Source: Mesorhizobium sp. M8A.F.Ca.ET.218.01.1.1
Lineage (GTDB): Bacteria; Pseudomonadota; Alphaproteobacteria; Rhizobiales; Rhizobiaceae
Length of the DNA stretch: 64,000 nucleotides
Direction: 5' to 3'
Assembly: GCF_004791165.1 (NCBI RefSeq)
Contig: NZ_SRUZ01000003.1
Span: 744,001-808,000, forward strand
Part shown: positions 42,088 through 51,405 of the stretch, piece by piece
Layout of the letters: every line of letters starts with the position of its first letter
Numbering within the stretch: the stretch's first letter is position 1
Position numbers and translations under genes: made by a program
The notes under the pieces: generated by a model
What the model was told of the DNA's origin: nothing
The model's database searches: none
The model's input: only the letters and a program-made list of their open reading frames with translations

Positions 42088-42326
42088 TCGTGTTCTGCGG
42101 TGCCTGAACACGCAACCCAGAGGAGATCGCGCAACGATACTGGCGCGATCACGGAATTATCCGCGCCGTGGGCATCGGTAAATATCTGCGCGGCGGACTT
42201 GATCCGCCATGGCCGGCGCCTCTCAGGCCCAACCCATTCCCCCGCCCACTGGGGACGCCGGCCGCCCCCCACTTCCGCCAAGACTGGTCTGAGCGCAGCT
42301 TGTTGGGCAACGCCGGTGGCGACGCT

Positions 42327-42600
42327 CAGAACTTGTCGGTCGGCGCGTAATCGACGCCGACACCGACGGTCCAGCCGACGGTGGTGCGTGCGTCTGAGAA
42401 GGCGGTGCCCGCATCTTGCGACGTCTCGACGCCGGCGAGGGCGACGCCGCCTATGCCGTAGACCAGCACACGATCAATCGCCTACGACATTTCCGGGCCC
42501 GCCGAGTTCCACCGTGCCGTCGATCGAGGAATAGCTGAGGTCGGCTTCGGCGCCGATCCGGCGATCTCCGGGCAAATCCACGCTTCCTCGCTGGCCAAAA
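42327..42600 (-). pseudogene. outer-membrane beta-barrel protein remnant (Omp25/RopB-like)
   Basis: The minus strand ends with VLVYGIGGVALAGVETS and TVGWTVGVGVDYAPTDKF before a stop at 42329-42327, a typical run of the last strands of OmpA-like alphaproteobacterial barrels. Upstream, IGAEADLSYSSIDGTVELGG belongs to the same family but is in a different frame, with a TGA between. N-terminal strands and signal peptide are absent and the family's terminal Phe-ended strand pair is incomplete. A dead fragment next to the island edge. Confidence 0.7.
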
Positions 42601-42640
42601 CGCCGTCGGCTTGGCACAGTCGGGCAAACAGGAGTCTTTG

Positions 42641-44458
42641 ATGGCCAGGAAGCCGCCCGCCCGTGCGACGAAACCCAAACCGTGGACCGAAATGGCGACC
42701 GATCTGGTCGATGTCGCGATGGGCCGCAAACCCGCCGATCTCGTGATCCGCAACGGGCGCTGGGTGAACGTCCATTCGGGCGAGATCATCGCCGGCACCG
42801 ACATCGCCATATCTGGCGGCCGCTTCGCCTATTGCGGGCCGAATGCCAGCCACACGATCGGGCAGGGCACCAAGGTGGTCGACGCAGGCGGACGCTATCT
42901 CGTGCCCGGCCTTTGCGACGCGCACATGCATGTCGAGAGCGGCATGGTGACGGTCACCGAATTCTGCCGCGCCGTCATCCCGCACGGCACCACCTCGATG
43001 TTCATCGATCCGCACGAGATCGCCAATGTGCTGGGCCTGCCGGGCGTGCGGCTGATGCATGACGAGGCGGTGGCCATGCCCATCAACGTGCATGTGCAGA
43101 TGCCGTCCTGTGTGCCCTCGGCGCCCGGGCTTGAACATGCCGGCGCCGAGCTGACGGTCGCCGATGTCGCTGAAGCGATGACCTGGGAAAACATCATCGG
43201 ACTTGGAGAGGTGATGAATTTCCCTGGCGTCGCCGCCAACGATCCGGTGATGTCGGGCGAGATCGCCGCGACGGTCAAGGCTGGCAAGACGGTCGGCGGC
43301 CACTATGCCTCGCGCGATCTTGGTCTGCCGTTCCACGGCTATGTCGCCGGCGGACCCGAGGATGACCACGAGGGCACGCGCGCCGAGGACGCCATCGCCC
43401 GCGTGCGCCAGGGCATGAAGGCGATGCTCAGGCTGGGCTCGGCCTGGTACGATGTTGCCTCGCAGATCAAGGCGGTGACGGAGAGCGGCATCGATCCGCG
43501 CAATTTCATCCTGTGCACCGACGATAGCCATTCCGGCACGCTGGTCCATGAAGGCCACATGGACCGGGTGGTGCGCCACGCCATCCAACAGGGGTTGAAG
43601 CCGGTGACCGCGATCCAGATGGCAACGCTCAACACCGCCCTTCATTTCAAGCTGGAACGTGAGATCGGTTCGATCGCGCCGGGGCGGTTGGCCGACCTGC
43701 TGATCGTCTCCGATCTCACCGCAATGAGCATTGACGAGGTCTATGCGCGCGGCGTCAGGCTGGCCAAGGGCGGCAAGCTCGACATCGATATTCCGGCCTA
43801 TGATTATCCGAAGACGGCGAAGAACACCGTCAAGCTCGGCAAGAAACTGAAGGCCGGCGATTTCGATGTCGCGGCACCCAAGGGCGCCAACGAAGTGCGG
43901 GTGCGGGTGATCGGCGTCATCGAGAACCAGGCACCCACGCGCGCGCTGGAGGCCGACCTGCCAGTCGAGGATGGGCTGGTCGCCATGGATCGCCGCAACG
44001 ACATATGCCAGATCGCGCTGGTCGAGCGGCACAGGGGCACGGGTGGCGTCACCAATGCCTTCGTCTCCGGTTTCGGTTACATGGCCGACTGCGCCATGGC
44101 CTCCAGCGTCGCCCATGACGCCCATCACATCATCTGCGTTGGCACCAACAAGCAGGACATGGCGCTGGCCGTGAACCGGCTGGGGGAAGTCGGCGGCGGC
44201 GTCGTGCTGTTCTCCAGAGGCAAGGAACTGGCACTGGTCGAAATGCCGATCGCCGGGCTGATGTCGGACGAGCGCGCCGAGATCGTCGCCGCCAAGGCTG
44301 AGAAACTGACCGAGGCGATGCGCAAGATGGGCTGCTCCCTCAACAACGCCTACATGCAGCACTCGCTGCTGGCGTTGGTGGTCATTCCCGAGCTCAGGAT
44401 TTCCGACGTCGGGCTGATCGACGTGACGACGTTCCAGAAAGTCGATCTGTTCGTCTGA
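42641..44458 (+). CDS. ade: adenine deaminase
   Basis: A 605-residue amidohydrolase converting adenine to hypoxanthine and ammonia in purine salvage. Visible are the metal motif PGLCDAHMHVESGM, the FIDPHEIANVLG segment with the metal-binding Glu/His environment, HYASRDLG, CTDDSHSGTLVHEGH with catalytic Asp/His, and the C-terminal domain with SVAHDAHHIICVGTNKQDM and LSLNNAYMQHSLLAL-like end. The ATG at 42641 follows AGGAG. Family length is 560-600. Confidence 0.93.
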   Translation: MARKPPARATKPKPWTEMATDLVDVAMGRKPADLVIRNGRWVNVHSGEIIAGTDIAISGGRFAYCGPNASHTIGQGTKVVDAGGRYLVPGLCDAHMHVESGMVTVTEFCRAVIPHGTTSMFIDPHEIANVLGLPGVRLMHDEAVAMPINVHVQMPSCVPSAPGLEHAGAELTVADVAEAMTWENIIGLGEVMNFPGVAANDPVMSGEIAATVKAGKTVGGHYASRDLGLPFHGYVAGGPEDDHEGTRAEDAIARVRQGMKAMLRLGSAWYDVASQIKAVTESGIDPRNFILCTDDSHSGTLVHEGHMDRVVRHAIQQGLKPVTAIQMATLNTALHFKLEREIGSIAPGRLADLLIVSDLTAMSIDEVYARGVRLAKGGKLDIDIPAYDYPKTAKNTVKLGKKLKAGDFDVAAPKGANEVRVRVIGVIENQAPTRALEADLPVEDGLVAMDRRNDICQIALVERHRGTGGVTNAFVSGFGYMADCAMASSVAHDAHHIICVGTNKQDMALAVNRLGEVGGGVVLFSRGKELALVEMPIAGLMSDERAEIVAAKAEKLTEAMRKMGCSLNNAYMQHSLLALVVIPELRISDVGLIDVTTFQKVDLFV

Positions 44459-44482
44459 GGCCAGCCGTCCGCTCTTGGCTGT

Positions 44483-45643
44483 CTACCCGCCGGTGGCGAT
44501 GGTCAGCACCTTGAACGGCGTCGTGATGATGACTTCGGCGGCGGAGCCGACGACCTTTCCGAGGCCCTGACCGATATTGCTAAGCTGTGCCGGGTCCTCG
44601 TCCGCGGCCAGGCCGGCCGGCGTGCGCAGCCTGTTCCCGAGCAATTGCACCAGGAACGGGTTGTCGGCGAATTTGGCGTGGTTGAGGCCGCCGTCGCCGC
44701 CCTTCGTCTTGGTCAGGTCGACCACGGCCACGCCATAGGAGGCGAGGTCCGCCGCATTGCCGTAATCGCCGACTCGCGGCTTGTCGCCAGAAATGAGGGA
44801 CGACAGCTTCAGGGCCCGATCGTCGCCTGAAAGCAGGATGGCGAAGGGCTTGGTAGGTTTGCCGTAGCGGATCATCTGCTTCTTGAACACGTCGACATCG
44901 ATGTCCGGCGAGGCCAAGATGACATAGCCGAGCTTGCCGCCGAGATCCCGGTCGCCGGTGATGGCGAGTTGGCGCAGCGCCTCCATCGTCAACCAGGTGC
45001 CCATTGAATGGGCGATGATGTCGATGCTCTTGACCCGAGTCTTGGCAAGCATCCTGAGCGTTGCCTCGAGGTCGTCGCGCGCGGCATTGGCACTGTCCCT
45101 GTCGTAGAGATACCCTGTTGTCTTGGCGCTCGAGGCCCATGAGAACAGCACCGGGGTACCCGGATATTTCGTGTCGTGGGCGATCTGCGTCAGCCGGTAG
45201 ATGCCGTCGTCGAAACCATTGTTGAAGCCATGCACGAAGACCAGCGCGCGGTCGCCGCGCATGGTGATGTCGGCGCCGACCGCCTTGGCGAATTGCGGCG
45301 CGCCTTCATAGTAGGTGACATCCTTGGCTGTGAAGTCCTTGGCCGGATTGCTGTTGGCGGTCCCCTTGGCCCGCTCGATGGCGCCGACCTGATGGCTCCT
45401 CGGAACGGTGACGTCGACACGGGCATAGCTGGTGGTCAGGGAACGATCGCTATCGAACACCTGCCGCGGATCCTTCGTTGCCTTCTGGCGCGTCGTCGCA
45501 ACAAAAATCTCATGCGTGGCCGCGATGTCCGAAGCCGGTGCGGCGATGGTGGTCTTGTTGAGGAGGTCATGCGTAGGGCCGGCGCAGCCGCCGATGGCGA
45601 GCGCAAATGCGAGGACGAGCAAACCCTTCAAACGCACAGTCAC
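44483..45643 (-). CDS. DUF900-type alpha/beta hydrolase lipoprotein
   Basis: A 386-residue lipoprotein hydrolase. The signal ends LAIGGC (lipobox), followed by HEIFVATTRQ, the family entry motif. The fold includes LVFVHGFNNGFDDGIYRLTQI and the nucleophile elbow AHSMGTWLTMEALRQLA; ASPDIDVDVFKKQM and NHAKFADNP supply acid and His regions. It is about 60 percent similar in layout to the next gene, with the two in tandem. Acts at the outer or inner membrane on an unknown ester. Confidence 0.87.
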   Translation of the reverse strand: MTVRLKGLLVLAFALAIGGCAGPTHDLLNKTTIAAPASDIAATHEIFVATTRQKATKDPRQVFDSDRSLTTSYARVDVTVPRSHQVGAIERAKGTANSNPAKDFTAKDVTYYEGAPQFAKAVGADITMRGDRALVFVHGFNNGFDDGIYRLTQIAHDTKYPGTPVLFSWASSAKTTGYLYDRDSANAARDDLEATLRMLAKTRVKSIDIIAHSMGTWLTMEALRQLAITGDRDLGGKLGYVILASPDIDVDVFKKQMIRYGKPTKPFAILLSGDDRALKLSSLISGDKPRVGDYGNAADLASYGVAVVDLTKTKGGDGGLNHAKFADNPFLVQLLGNRLRTPAGLAADEDPAQLSNIGQGLGKVVGSAAEVIITTPFKVLTIATGG

Positions 45644-45779
45644 ACGTCGGCTCCCGCAGCGGGGACGTCAAACGCATGACGTCACTGACTATTCCGATAA
45701 GGCCAGAGGCCGGCGCGGTCCAGTTCAAAGTGGATTGATGGCTCGGCAATGGTGCACGGCGAAATCCGCTGCGCCGCAT

Positions 45780-46853
45780 CTATTGCCCAAGCAGGCTGAT
45801 GCGGTCGGTCACGTCCCGATCGCTGGCGAAACCATCGTCCTCGCGCAGCCGCTGGCCGATCATCTTCACCAGGGCCGGATTGTCGGCGAATTTCGTATGG
45901 TTGAAGCTGTCGCTGCCCTTGACCTTTGAGAGATCGACTACCGTCACGCCATAGGTGGCAAGATCGGCGGCATCCTTGTAGTCGCCGACGCGCGGCCGCG
46001 AACCGGCGATCAGGCCGGAGAGCCTGAGCGCCCGGTCATCGTCCGACAACAGCAGGATGAACGGCTTGTCGGGCTTGCCGTAGCGGCGCATCTGGCTCTT
46101 GAACACATCGACATCGATGTCGGGAGAGGCCAGCACCACATCGCCAAGCTTGCCGCCGAGGTCGCGGTCGCCGCTGATGGCCATCTGGCGCAGCGTTTCC
46201 ATGGTCACCCAGGTTCCCATCGAATGCGCGACAATGTCGATGCGCCGCGCACCGGACTGCTGCAGCATTCGCAGGGTCACTTCGAGCTGGTCGCGGGCGG
46301 CGCTGGCGCTTTCCTTGTCATAGACATAGTCGGTGGTCTTGGCACCCGAGGCCCAGGAAAACAACACCGGTGTCCCGGGATAGCCGGAATCATGCACGAT
46401 CTGGGTCAGGCGATAGACGGCGTCGTCGAAACCGGTGTTGTAGCCATGGACGAAGACCATCACCCGGCCGCCGCGCGCCGCGATGTCGGCGTTGAGCGCG
46501 CTGGAGAATTTCGGTTGGGTATCGTAGCCGACGACCTCGGAAGCCATGAAATATTTGGCCGGATCATCCGACTTGCCGCGTGAGCGACGCTCGATCTGGC
46601 CGGTCGTGTGGACTCCCGGAACGGTGACGTTGACGCGGGCGTAGTTCAGCGTCGCCGAGCGTTCGCCGTCGAAAACCTTGTTGGGATCGTCGGATTTCTT
46701 GCGCGTCGTGGCGATGAAGATCGAGTGGTTGCCCGCGATTTCCGTCACCGGCGCGGACATGACCGCGCTGCCGAGCAGTTCCTCGGTTTTGCGGCCGCCG
46801 CAGCCTGCCACCAGCAAGGCGAGCGCTAGAATGCAAATCGTCTTCAAATGCAC
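45780..46853 (-). CDS. DUF900-type alpha/beta hydrolase lipoprotein (paralogue)
   Basis: A 357-residue lipoprotein hydrolase closely paralogous to the preceding gene. The GTG at 46853 (MHLKTICILALALLVAGC) gives a perfect lipobox. HSIFIATTRKK, VMVFVHGYNTGFDDAVYRLTQI, AHSMGTWVTMETLRQ and NHTKFADNP match its neighbour block by block. Tandem duplication is evident. The C-terminus is shorter, lacking the glycine-rich tail of the downstream copy. Confidence 0.87.
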   Translation of the reverse strand: MHLKTICILALALLVAGCGGRKTEELLGSAVMSAPVTEIAGNHSIFIATTRKKSDDPNKVFDGERSATLNYARVNVTVPGVHTTGQIERRSRGKSDDPAKYFMASEVVGYDTQPKFSSALNADIAARGGRVMVFVHGYNTGFDDAVYRLTQIVHDSGYPGTPVLFSWASGAKTTDYVYDKESASAARDQLEVTLRMLQQSGARRIDIVAHSMGTWVTMETLRQMAISGDRDLGGKLGDVVLASPDIDVDVFKSQMRRYGKPDKPFILLLSDDDRALRLSGLIAGSRPRVGDYKDAADLATYGVTVVDLSKVKGSDSFNHTKFADNPALVKMIGQRLREDDGFASDRDVTDRISLLGQ

Positions 46854-47266
46854 GTCAAAAATTCCGATCGAGCCCAAAAAGGGCCATCCACCCTCCGCGA
46901 TATCTCCCCAGCAGGCGAAGTGCGGCGGAAGTAAGTCATGTCCAGCCAAAATGCGGTCGGCGCCTCGTGACGGTCATCGCAGTGTTGCGCGAAAGCCAAA
47001 GCGGCAGGAAGGCCGCAACGTGGCGGAAGGCAGGGGCCTGCATCCCGCCGGATGTCGACTTCGGGCGTCCAACGATGCCCGGCTAGGCTCGATCAAAAAG
47101 CGTGAACAAACATTCGCAAGTGCTTGCAAGCATTTCGGGAAGGCGCCGTTGCAGGCACGGGCTCGACCGGGCAATGGTCTTGCGGAGCTGGATGTGTAAT
47201 AGGGTTCCGGATGTGTAATAGGGTTATTGTCTAACTCGCCCGCGGGCGATCCGGGATGATCTTGCC
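46854..47266. other. intergenic region before ilvA
   Basis: About 410 bases without a supported gene. The only notable structure is the pair of 17-base repeats at 47190-47225 just before ilvA. Confidence 0.45.
47190..47225. repeat. two 17-bp direct repeats upstream of ilvA
   Basis: GGATGTGTAATAGGGTT occurs at 47190-47206 and again at 47209-47225, two bases apart (19-base period). It ends 41 bases before the ilvA start. It could be a dimeric operator or a small slipped duplication of the promoter region. Confidence 0.6.
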
Positions 47267-48523
47267 ATGACCAGCTTTTCCGCGCGCGTCGCCACCGCCG
47301 CCTCCGCGATCCGCCAGATCTTCCCGCAGACACCGCTGCAGGAAAATGACTATCTGTCGAAAAAGACTGGCGCGCGGGTGCTGTTGAAGCGCGAGGATTT
47401 GAGCCCCGTGCGGTCCTACAAGATCCGTGGCGCGTTCAATTTCTTCCGCAAGGCGCTTGGCGAAGGCAACCAAGCCGAGCTGTTTGTTTGTGCATCCGCA
47501 GGCAACCATGCGCAGGGCTTTGCCTTCGTCTGCCGCCATTTCGGCAAGAAGGGCGTGGTGTTCATGCCGGTGACCACCCCGCAGCAGAAGATCGACAAGA
47601 CCAGGCTGTTTGGCGGCGACTTCGTCGAGATCAGGCTGGTCGGCGACTTTTTCGACGATTGCTACCGCGCCGCCTTCGAATTCACCGAAAGCTCCGGTGC
47701 CCATATGGTGCCACCGTTCGACCACAAGGACATCATCGAGGGCCAGGCAACGGTCGCCTATGAAATCGCGGACCAGATGCCGGGCGGGCGCATGCCCGAC
47801 ATCGTCATGCTTCCGGTGGGTGGCGGCGGTCTGGCTGCCGGGGTGACGCACTATTTCGCCGATCAGGGTCGCGACGCGCGGTTCGTCTTCTGCGAGCCGG
47901 CCGGTGCGCCGAGCCTGCGCGAGAGCCTTGCGGCCGGAAAACGGCTGAGGCTCGCCAAGGTCGACAACTTCGTCGACGGCGCGGCGGTCGCCGAGATCGG
48001 CCGCGAACCTTTGCGCTATCTCAAGGAGTTTGCCGCCGACAGCGTGCGGCTGATCCCGGAAAACCGGCTCTGCGCGACCATGATCGAGATGCTCAACATC
48101 GAAGGCGTTGTCCTGGAACCCGCCGGCGCGTTGGCGATCGATGCGCTGAAGGATTTTTCGAGGAAGGAAATCCGGGGCAAGACCATTGTCGCTGTGGTGT
48201 CAGGCGGCAATTTCGATTTCGAGCGGTTGCCGGATGTCAAGGAACGGGCGCTGCGCTTCGAAGGCCTGAAGAAGTACTTCATCATCCGCTTCCCGCAGCG
48301 GCCGGGCGCTTTGCGCGACTTCCTCGAAATGCTGGGTCCGGATGACGACATCGCGCGCTTTGAATATCTGAAGAAGTCGGCGCGCAACTTCGGCTCGGTT
48401 CTGATCGGCATCGAAACCAAGGATCGCCGCAATTTCGATCTGCTCAAGGCGAATTTCGAGGCCGAGGGCGTCCAGTATCAGGACATCACCGACAACGAAA
48501 CACTGGCGGGTTTCATCATATGA
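47267..48523 (+). CDS. ilvA: threonine ammonia-lyase (threonine dehydratase)
   Basis: A 418-residue PLP enzyme that deaminates threonine to 2-oxobutanoate, the first step of isoleucine synthesis. The PLP lysine is in SPVRSYKIRGAFNF; ASAGNHAQGFA is the substrate loop; VGGGGLAAG is the phosphate-binding loop. The C-terminal about 85 residues (KYFIIRFPQRPGALRDFL onward) form a single ACT-like regulatory domain, as in the Bacillus-type short IlvA. The final codons overlap the next gene by ATGA. Confidence 0.92.
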   Translation: MTSFSARVATAASAIRQIFPQTPLQENDYLSKKTGARVLLKREDLSPVRSYKIRGAFNFFRKALGEGNQAELFVCASAGNHAQGFAFVCRHFGKKGVVFMPVTTPQQKIDKTRLFGGDFVEIRLVGDFFDDCYRAAFEFTESSGAHMVPPFDHKDIIEGQATVAYEIADQMPGGRMPDIVMLPVGGGGLAAGVTHYFADQGRDARFVFCEPAGAPSLRESLAAGKRLRLAKVDNFVDGAAVAEIGREPLRYLKEFAADSVRLIPENRLCATMIEMLNIEGVVLEPAGALAIDALKDFSRKEIRGKTIVAVVSGGNFDFERLPDVKERALRFEGLKKYFIIRFPQRPGALRDFLEMLGPDDDIARFEYLKKSARNFGSVLIGIETKDRRNFDLLKANFEAEGVQYQDITDNETLAGFII

Positions 48524-49074
48524 GCGGAAAGGTCTTCATCGCCCTGTTTTCCGGCATCAATGTCGGCGGCAACCGCATCGTCAAGATGGCCGAGCTGCGG
48601 TCGTTCTTCGAGGATCTCGGCTTTTCCGCCGTCTCCACCTATGTGCAGAGCGGCAATGCCGTATTCCGGTCCGACAAGGGCGACGCGGCGGCGCTGACCA
48701 AGCGAATCGAGGCGGCTTTTGAGGCAAAATGGGGTTTCCATTCGCGCATCATGGTGCGCGATTTCGGATGGTTCGAACGGCTGGTGCGCGAAAATCCCTA
48801 TCCGGAAGCGGCCGCCGACCACACGAAGCTCCATGCCTACGCGCTGGAGCGTGAGCCGACCGCCGATGAGGTGGCGCGGCTGGCCGAAAAATGCATCGGG
48901 CCCGAGCGCTTCGAGGTCAAGAGCGACGTCCTTTATCTCAGCGCGCCGGACGGGCTTGGCAAATCGGTGTTCGCCAACCTCATTCCACGCACGTTGAAAG
49001 TGCCGGGCACGGCCCGGAATTGGCGCTCGGTGCTGGCGCTGCTGGAGATGGCGCGCAAGTCCGATAGCGATTGA
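48520..49074 (+). CDS. DUF1697 protein
   Basis: A 184-residue protein of the DUF1697 family, starting MSGKVFIALFSGINVGGNRI; the family hallmark FSGINVGG and the STYVQSGNAVF strand are present, and the C-terminal RTLKVPGTARNWRSVLALLEMA is typical. It is translationally coupled to ilvA. Function unknown. Confidence 0.85.
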   Translation: MSGKVFIALFSGINVGGNRIVKMAELRSFFEDLGFSAVSTYVQSGNAVFRSDKGDAAALTKRIEAAFEAKWGFHSRIMVRDFGWFERLVRENPYPEAAADHTKLHAYALEREPTADEVARLAEKCIGPERFEVKSDVLYLSAPDGLGKSVFANLIPRTLKVPGTARNWRSVLALLEMARKSDSD

Positions 49075-49120
49075 TCCATGCGTCTCGCCGGAAATGCGCG
49101 GCGGCGACACGCAGAAAGAA

Positions 49121-49414
49121 CTACGCCGCCTCGGCGCGTTTCCAGTCGAAGGCCAGTTCTTCGCGGAACGCAAAGCGCTTGATGTGGTCGGCAACGACGC
49201 TTTCGAGCCGCTCGATCGAAGCGGCTTCGTCGGTCGATACCGTGATGTGCAGCGCTGCCCCGTCGGCGTCCATGATCGTGCGGCCGAGTGAAAGGTCGAT
49301 GACGCCGTGGTTGGGGTCGAACTCGACGGGAAACTTGTGCGCCCAATGTTTGCACAACTGCTGCAGATAGCGGCTCGCGTGCGCCGTGGTGACATTGGCA
49401 TGGCTGGTCGGCAT
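49121..49414 (-). CDS. DUF2218 protein
   Basis: A 97-residue protein of DUF2218 with the course SRYLQQLCKHWAHKFPVEFD, a central GRTIMDADGAALHITVST strand set and the C-terminal ESVVADHIKRFAFREEL helix. Relatives are often linked to siderophore or iron genes in other bacteria, but no such link is visible here. Convergent with DUF1697. Confidence 0.82.
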   Translation of the reverse strand: MPTSHANVTTAHASRYLQQLCKHWAHKFPVEFDPNHGVIDLSLGRTIMDADGAALHITVSTDEAASIERLESVVADHIKRFAFREELAFDWKRAEAA

Positions 49415-49546
49415 GAAGGGGGTTCTCCGAAGCTCAATCTCGTGACGTAGCGCCGCTTTTCACGGCAGGCGCCATAGCCGGATAGATAGGCACCACCAAG
49501 CGAAACATCACGGAGTGGCCGCCGGTCACTCCAAAAGGGTGATCGA

Positions 49547-49987
49547 TTACCAGCTTCCGGTGTTCGCCATCGACGCCCACGGTTCTGCCTTGGCCTTGGC
49601 GGGGCCTTTCTGCAGAAGCTCGATGGAGATGCCGTCCGGCGACCTGATAAAGGCCATGTTGCCGTCGCGCGGCGGCCGGTTGATGGTGACGCCATTGTCC
49701 ATCAGTCGCTGGCAGGTGGCGTAGATGTCGTCTACCTCGTAGGCAAGGTGGCCGAAATTGCGCCCGCCCTTGTAGTCTTCAGGATCCCAGTTGTAGGTGA
49801 GTTCGACCAGCGGCGCCTTGTCGGCGATGCCGCTCTGCTCGTCCTCGGATGCGGCCAGGAAGATCAGCGTGAAGCGGCCCTGCTCGTTTTCATAGCGGCG
49901 AACTTCCTTCAGCCCGAGCTTGTTGCAGTAAAAATCGAGCGAGGCATCGACATCGGCGACGCGGACCATGGTGTGCAGATAGCGCAT
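49547..49987 (-). CDS. gloA: lactoylglutathione lyase (glyoxalase I)
   Basis: A 146-residue metalloenzyme isomerising the methylglyoxal-glutathione hemithioacetal to lactoylglutathione. The start [20 protein letters not shown] is standard. Metal ligands are His5, the Glu in LVELTYN, the His in NFGHLAYEV and the Glu in GISIELLQ. The ORF could be extended upstream, but the ATG at 49987 is the family start. Monocistronic. Confidence 0.93.
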   Translation of the reverse strand: MRYLHTMVRVADVDASLDFYCNKLGLKEVRRYENEQGRFTLIFLAASEDEQSGIADKAPLVELTYNWDPEDYKGGRNFGHLAYEVDDIYATCQRLMDNGVTINRPPRDGNMAFIRSPDGISIELLQKGPAKAKAEPWASMANTGSW

Positions 49988-50204
49988 GTGTTTTCCTCGA
50001 TCTGTTGGGTTGCGGCGCAACATAGGGTCGGCCCGGTCAAAGGGCAATCGTCCGGCGTCAGGCGGCGCCGGCAAAGAACAAATCCGGTATTCCCGCAATG
50101 AACCGTGAAAAAAGGCACGTCAGCTCTTGCACACACCGGAAGCCGCGGTGTTAATCTGGTATCAAGAATCAGTTGCGGTGTTCTTGAATAAAGGGGGCAT
50201 TCTT

Positions 50205-50801
50205 ATGGGGGAAAAGGCCTCTTTGACCGGGCGGGCCAATACCCTTGGCGACGCCTTGACGCGCGACGAAGGCGGCGACGCCGCCGACTTGGCCGAAATC
50301 GCCGGTGCCATCAAGTGGTTCGATGTGGCCAAGGGCTATGGCTTCATCCTTCCCGATGACGGTGTTTCGGGCGATATCCTCCTCCACGTGACATGTCTTC
50401 GACGGGACGGCTTCCAGACAGCCTTGGAAGGCGCACGCGTGGTCTGTCTTGTGAAGCAAGGCGAGCGCGGGCTGCAGGCCTTCCGTGTGCTTTCCATGGA
50501 TGTCACCACCGCCGTCCATCCCGCGGAAATGCAGGAACAGCGCACCCATGTCGCGGTGACGCCGGAGAGCGGGCTCGAACGCGCTTTGGTCAAATGGTTC
50601 AACCGCACCAAGGGGTTTGGCTTCCTGACGCGCGGCGAGGGGACCGAGGACATTTTCGTCCATATGGAGACCTTGCGGCGCTACGGCATCACCGAGCTTC
50701 GGCCGGGGCAGGTCGTGCTTGTCCGTTTCGGCCGCGGTGACAAAGGCCTTATGGCCGCCGAAATTCACCCCGATATGGGCACCTTGCCGGTCTCGCACTA
50801 G
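50205..50801 (+). CDS. double cold-shock domain protein
   Basis: A 198-residue protein with two cold-shock domains: [20 protein letters not shown] near 35 and [20 protein letters not shown] near 130, each with the RNA-binding KGFGF-type motif. The region between them is a flexible linker. The alphaproteobacterial two-CSD proteins bind single-stranded RNA or DNA and act in growth-phase and cold responses. Start ATG at 50205 after AAGGGGG. A DUF192 gene follows after 23 bases. Confidence 0.88.
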   Translation: MGEKASLTGRANTLGDALTRDEGGDAADLAEIAGAIKWFDVAKGYGFILPDDGVSGDILLHVTCLRRDGFQTALEGARVVCLVKQGERGLQAFRVLSMDVTTAVHPAEMQEQRTHVAVTPESGLERALVKWFNRTKGFGFLTRGEGTEDIFVHMETLRRYGITELRPGQVVLVRFGRGDKGLMAAEIHPDMGTLPVSH

Positions 50802-50824
50802 GGCGAACCGGCCGAGGATTTCAT

Positions 50825-51388
50825 ATGACACACAGGAACGGGCTGACGGCGGGCGTGATGTGCGCCGTGGCTGCCGTCATGGTCGCCGCCGCCGCATTCT
50901 TCTATTTCCAGGTACCCAGCGCGGCCGATGGCCGGGCGATGATCCTTCCAGTTGATCCCGCGCCGCTGGTTGCCGTGACCAAGAATGGCAAACGCTCCTT
51001 CTCGATCGAAGTCGCCGATACCGAGGCCGAGCGGGAAGCCGGCCTGATGTTTCGCGAGGACATGGCCGCCAATCATGGCATGCTGTTCGTCTTCGACGAG
51101 ACGCGCGACGTCAGTTTCTGGATGAAGAACACGCCGATGGCGCTCGATCTGATCTTTGTCGGCCAGGACGGCAGGATCCGCGCGATCAAGCAGGGTGAGC
51201 CGCAATCCGAGGCGATCGTGTCGCCGGGCGAGCCGGTCCGCTTCGTGCTCGAACTCAAGGCCGGCACTGCCGCCAGGGACGGCATCGCGGACGGCGATCT
51301 GCTGCGCCATCCGGCAATCGGCACGGCATCGGGTCCTGGCATGCCGCCCGCCGACAAGGGCGATTCTCCGAACGTCGACTCCGACTGA
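50825..51388 (+). CDS. DUF192 exported protein
   Basis: A 187-residue protein with an N-terminal signal or anchor (VMCAVAAVMVAAAAFFYF). The DUF192 core follows: EREAGLMFREDMAANHGMLF, the characteristic FWMKNTPMALDLIFV, and DGRIRAI...ELKAGTAARDGI. Members are periplasmic proteins of uncertain function. Same strand as the cold-shock gene and the hydrolase behind it, possibly co-transcribed. Confidence 0.86.
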   Translation: MTHRNGLTAGVMCAVAAVMVAAAAFFYFQVPSAADGRAMILPVDPAPLVAVTKNGKRSFSIEVADTEAEREAGLMFREDMAANHGMLFVFDETRDVSFWMKNTPMALDLIFVGQDGRIRAIKQGEPQSEAIVSPGEPVRFVLELKAGTAARDGIADGDLLRHPAIGTASGPGMPPADKGDSPNVDSD

Positions 51389-51405
51389 GCCGGGGATCAC
51401 CTCCC

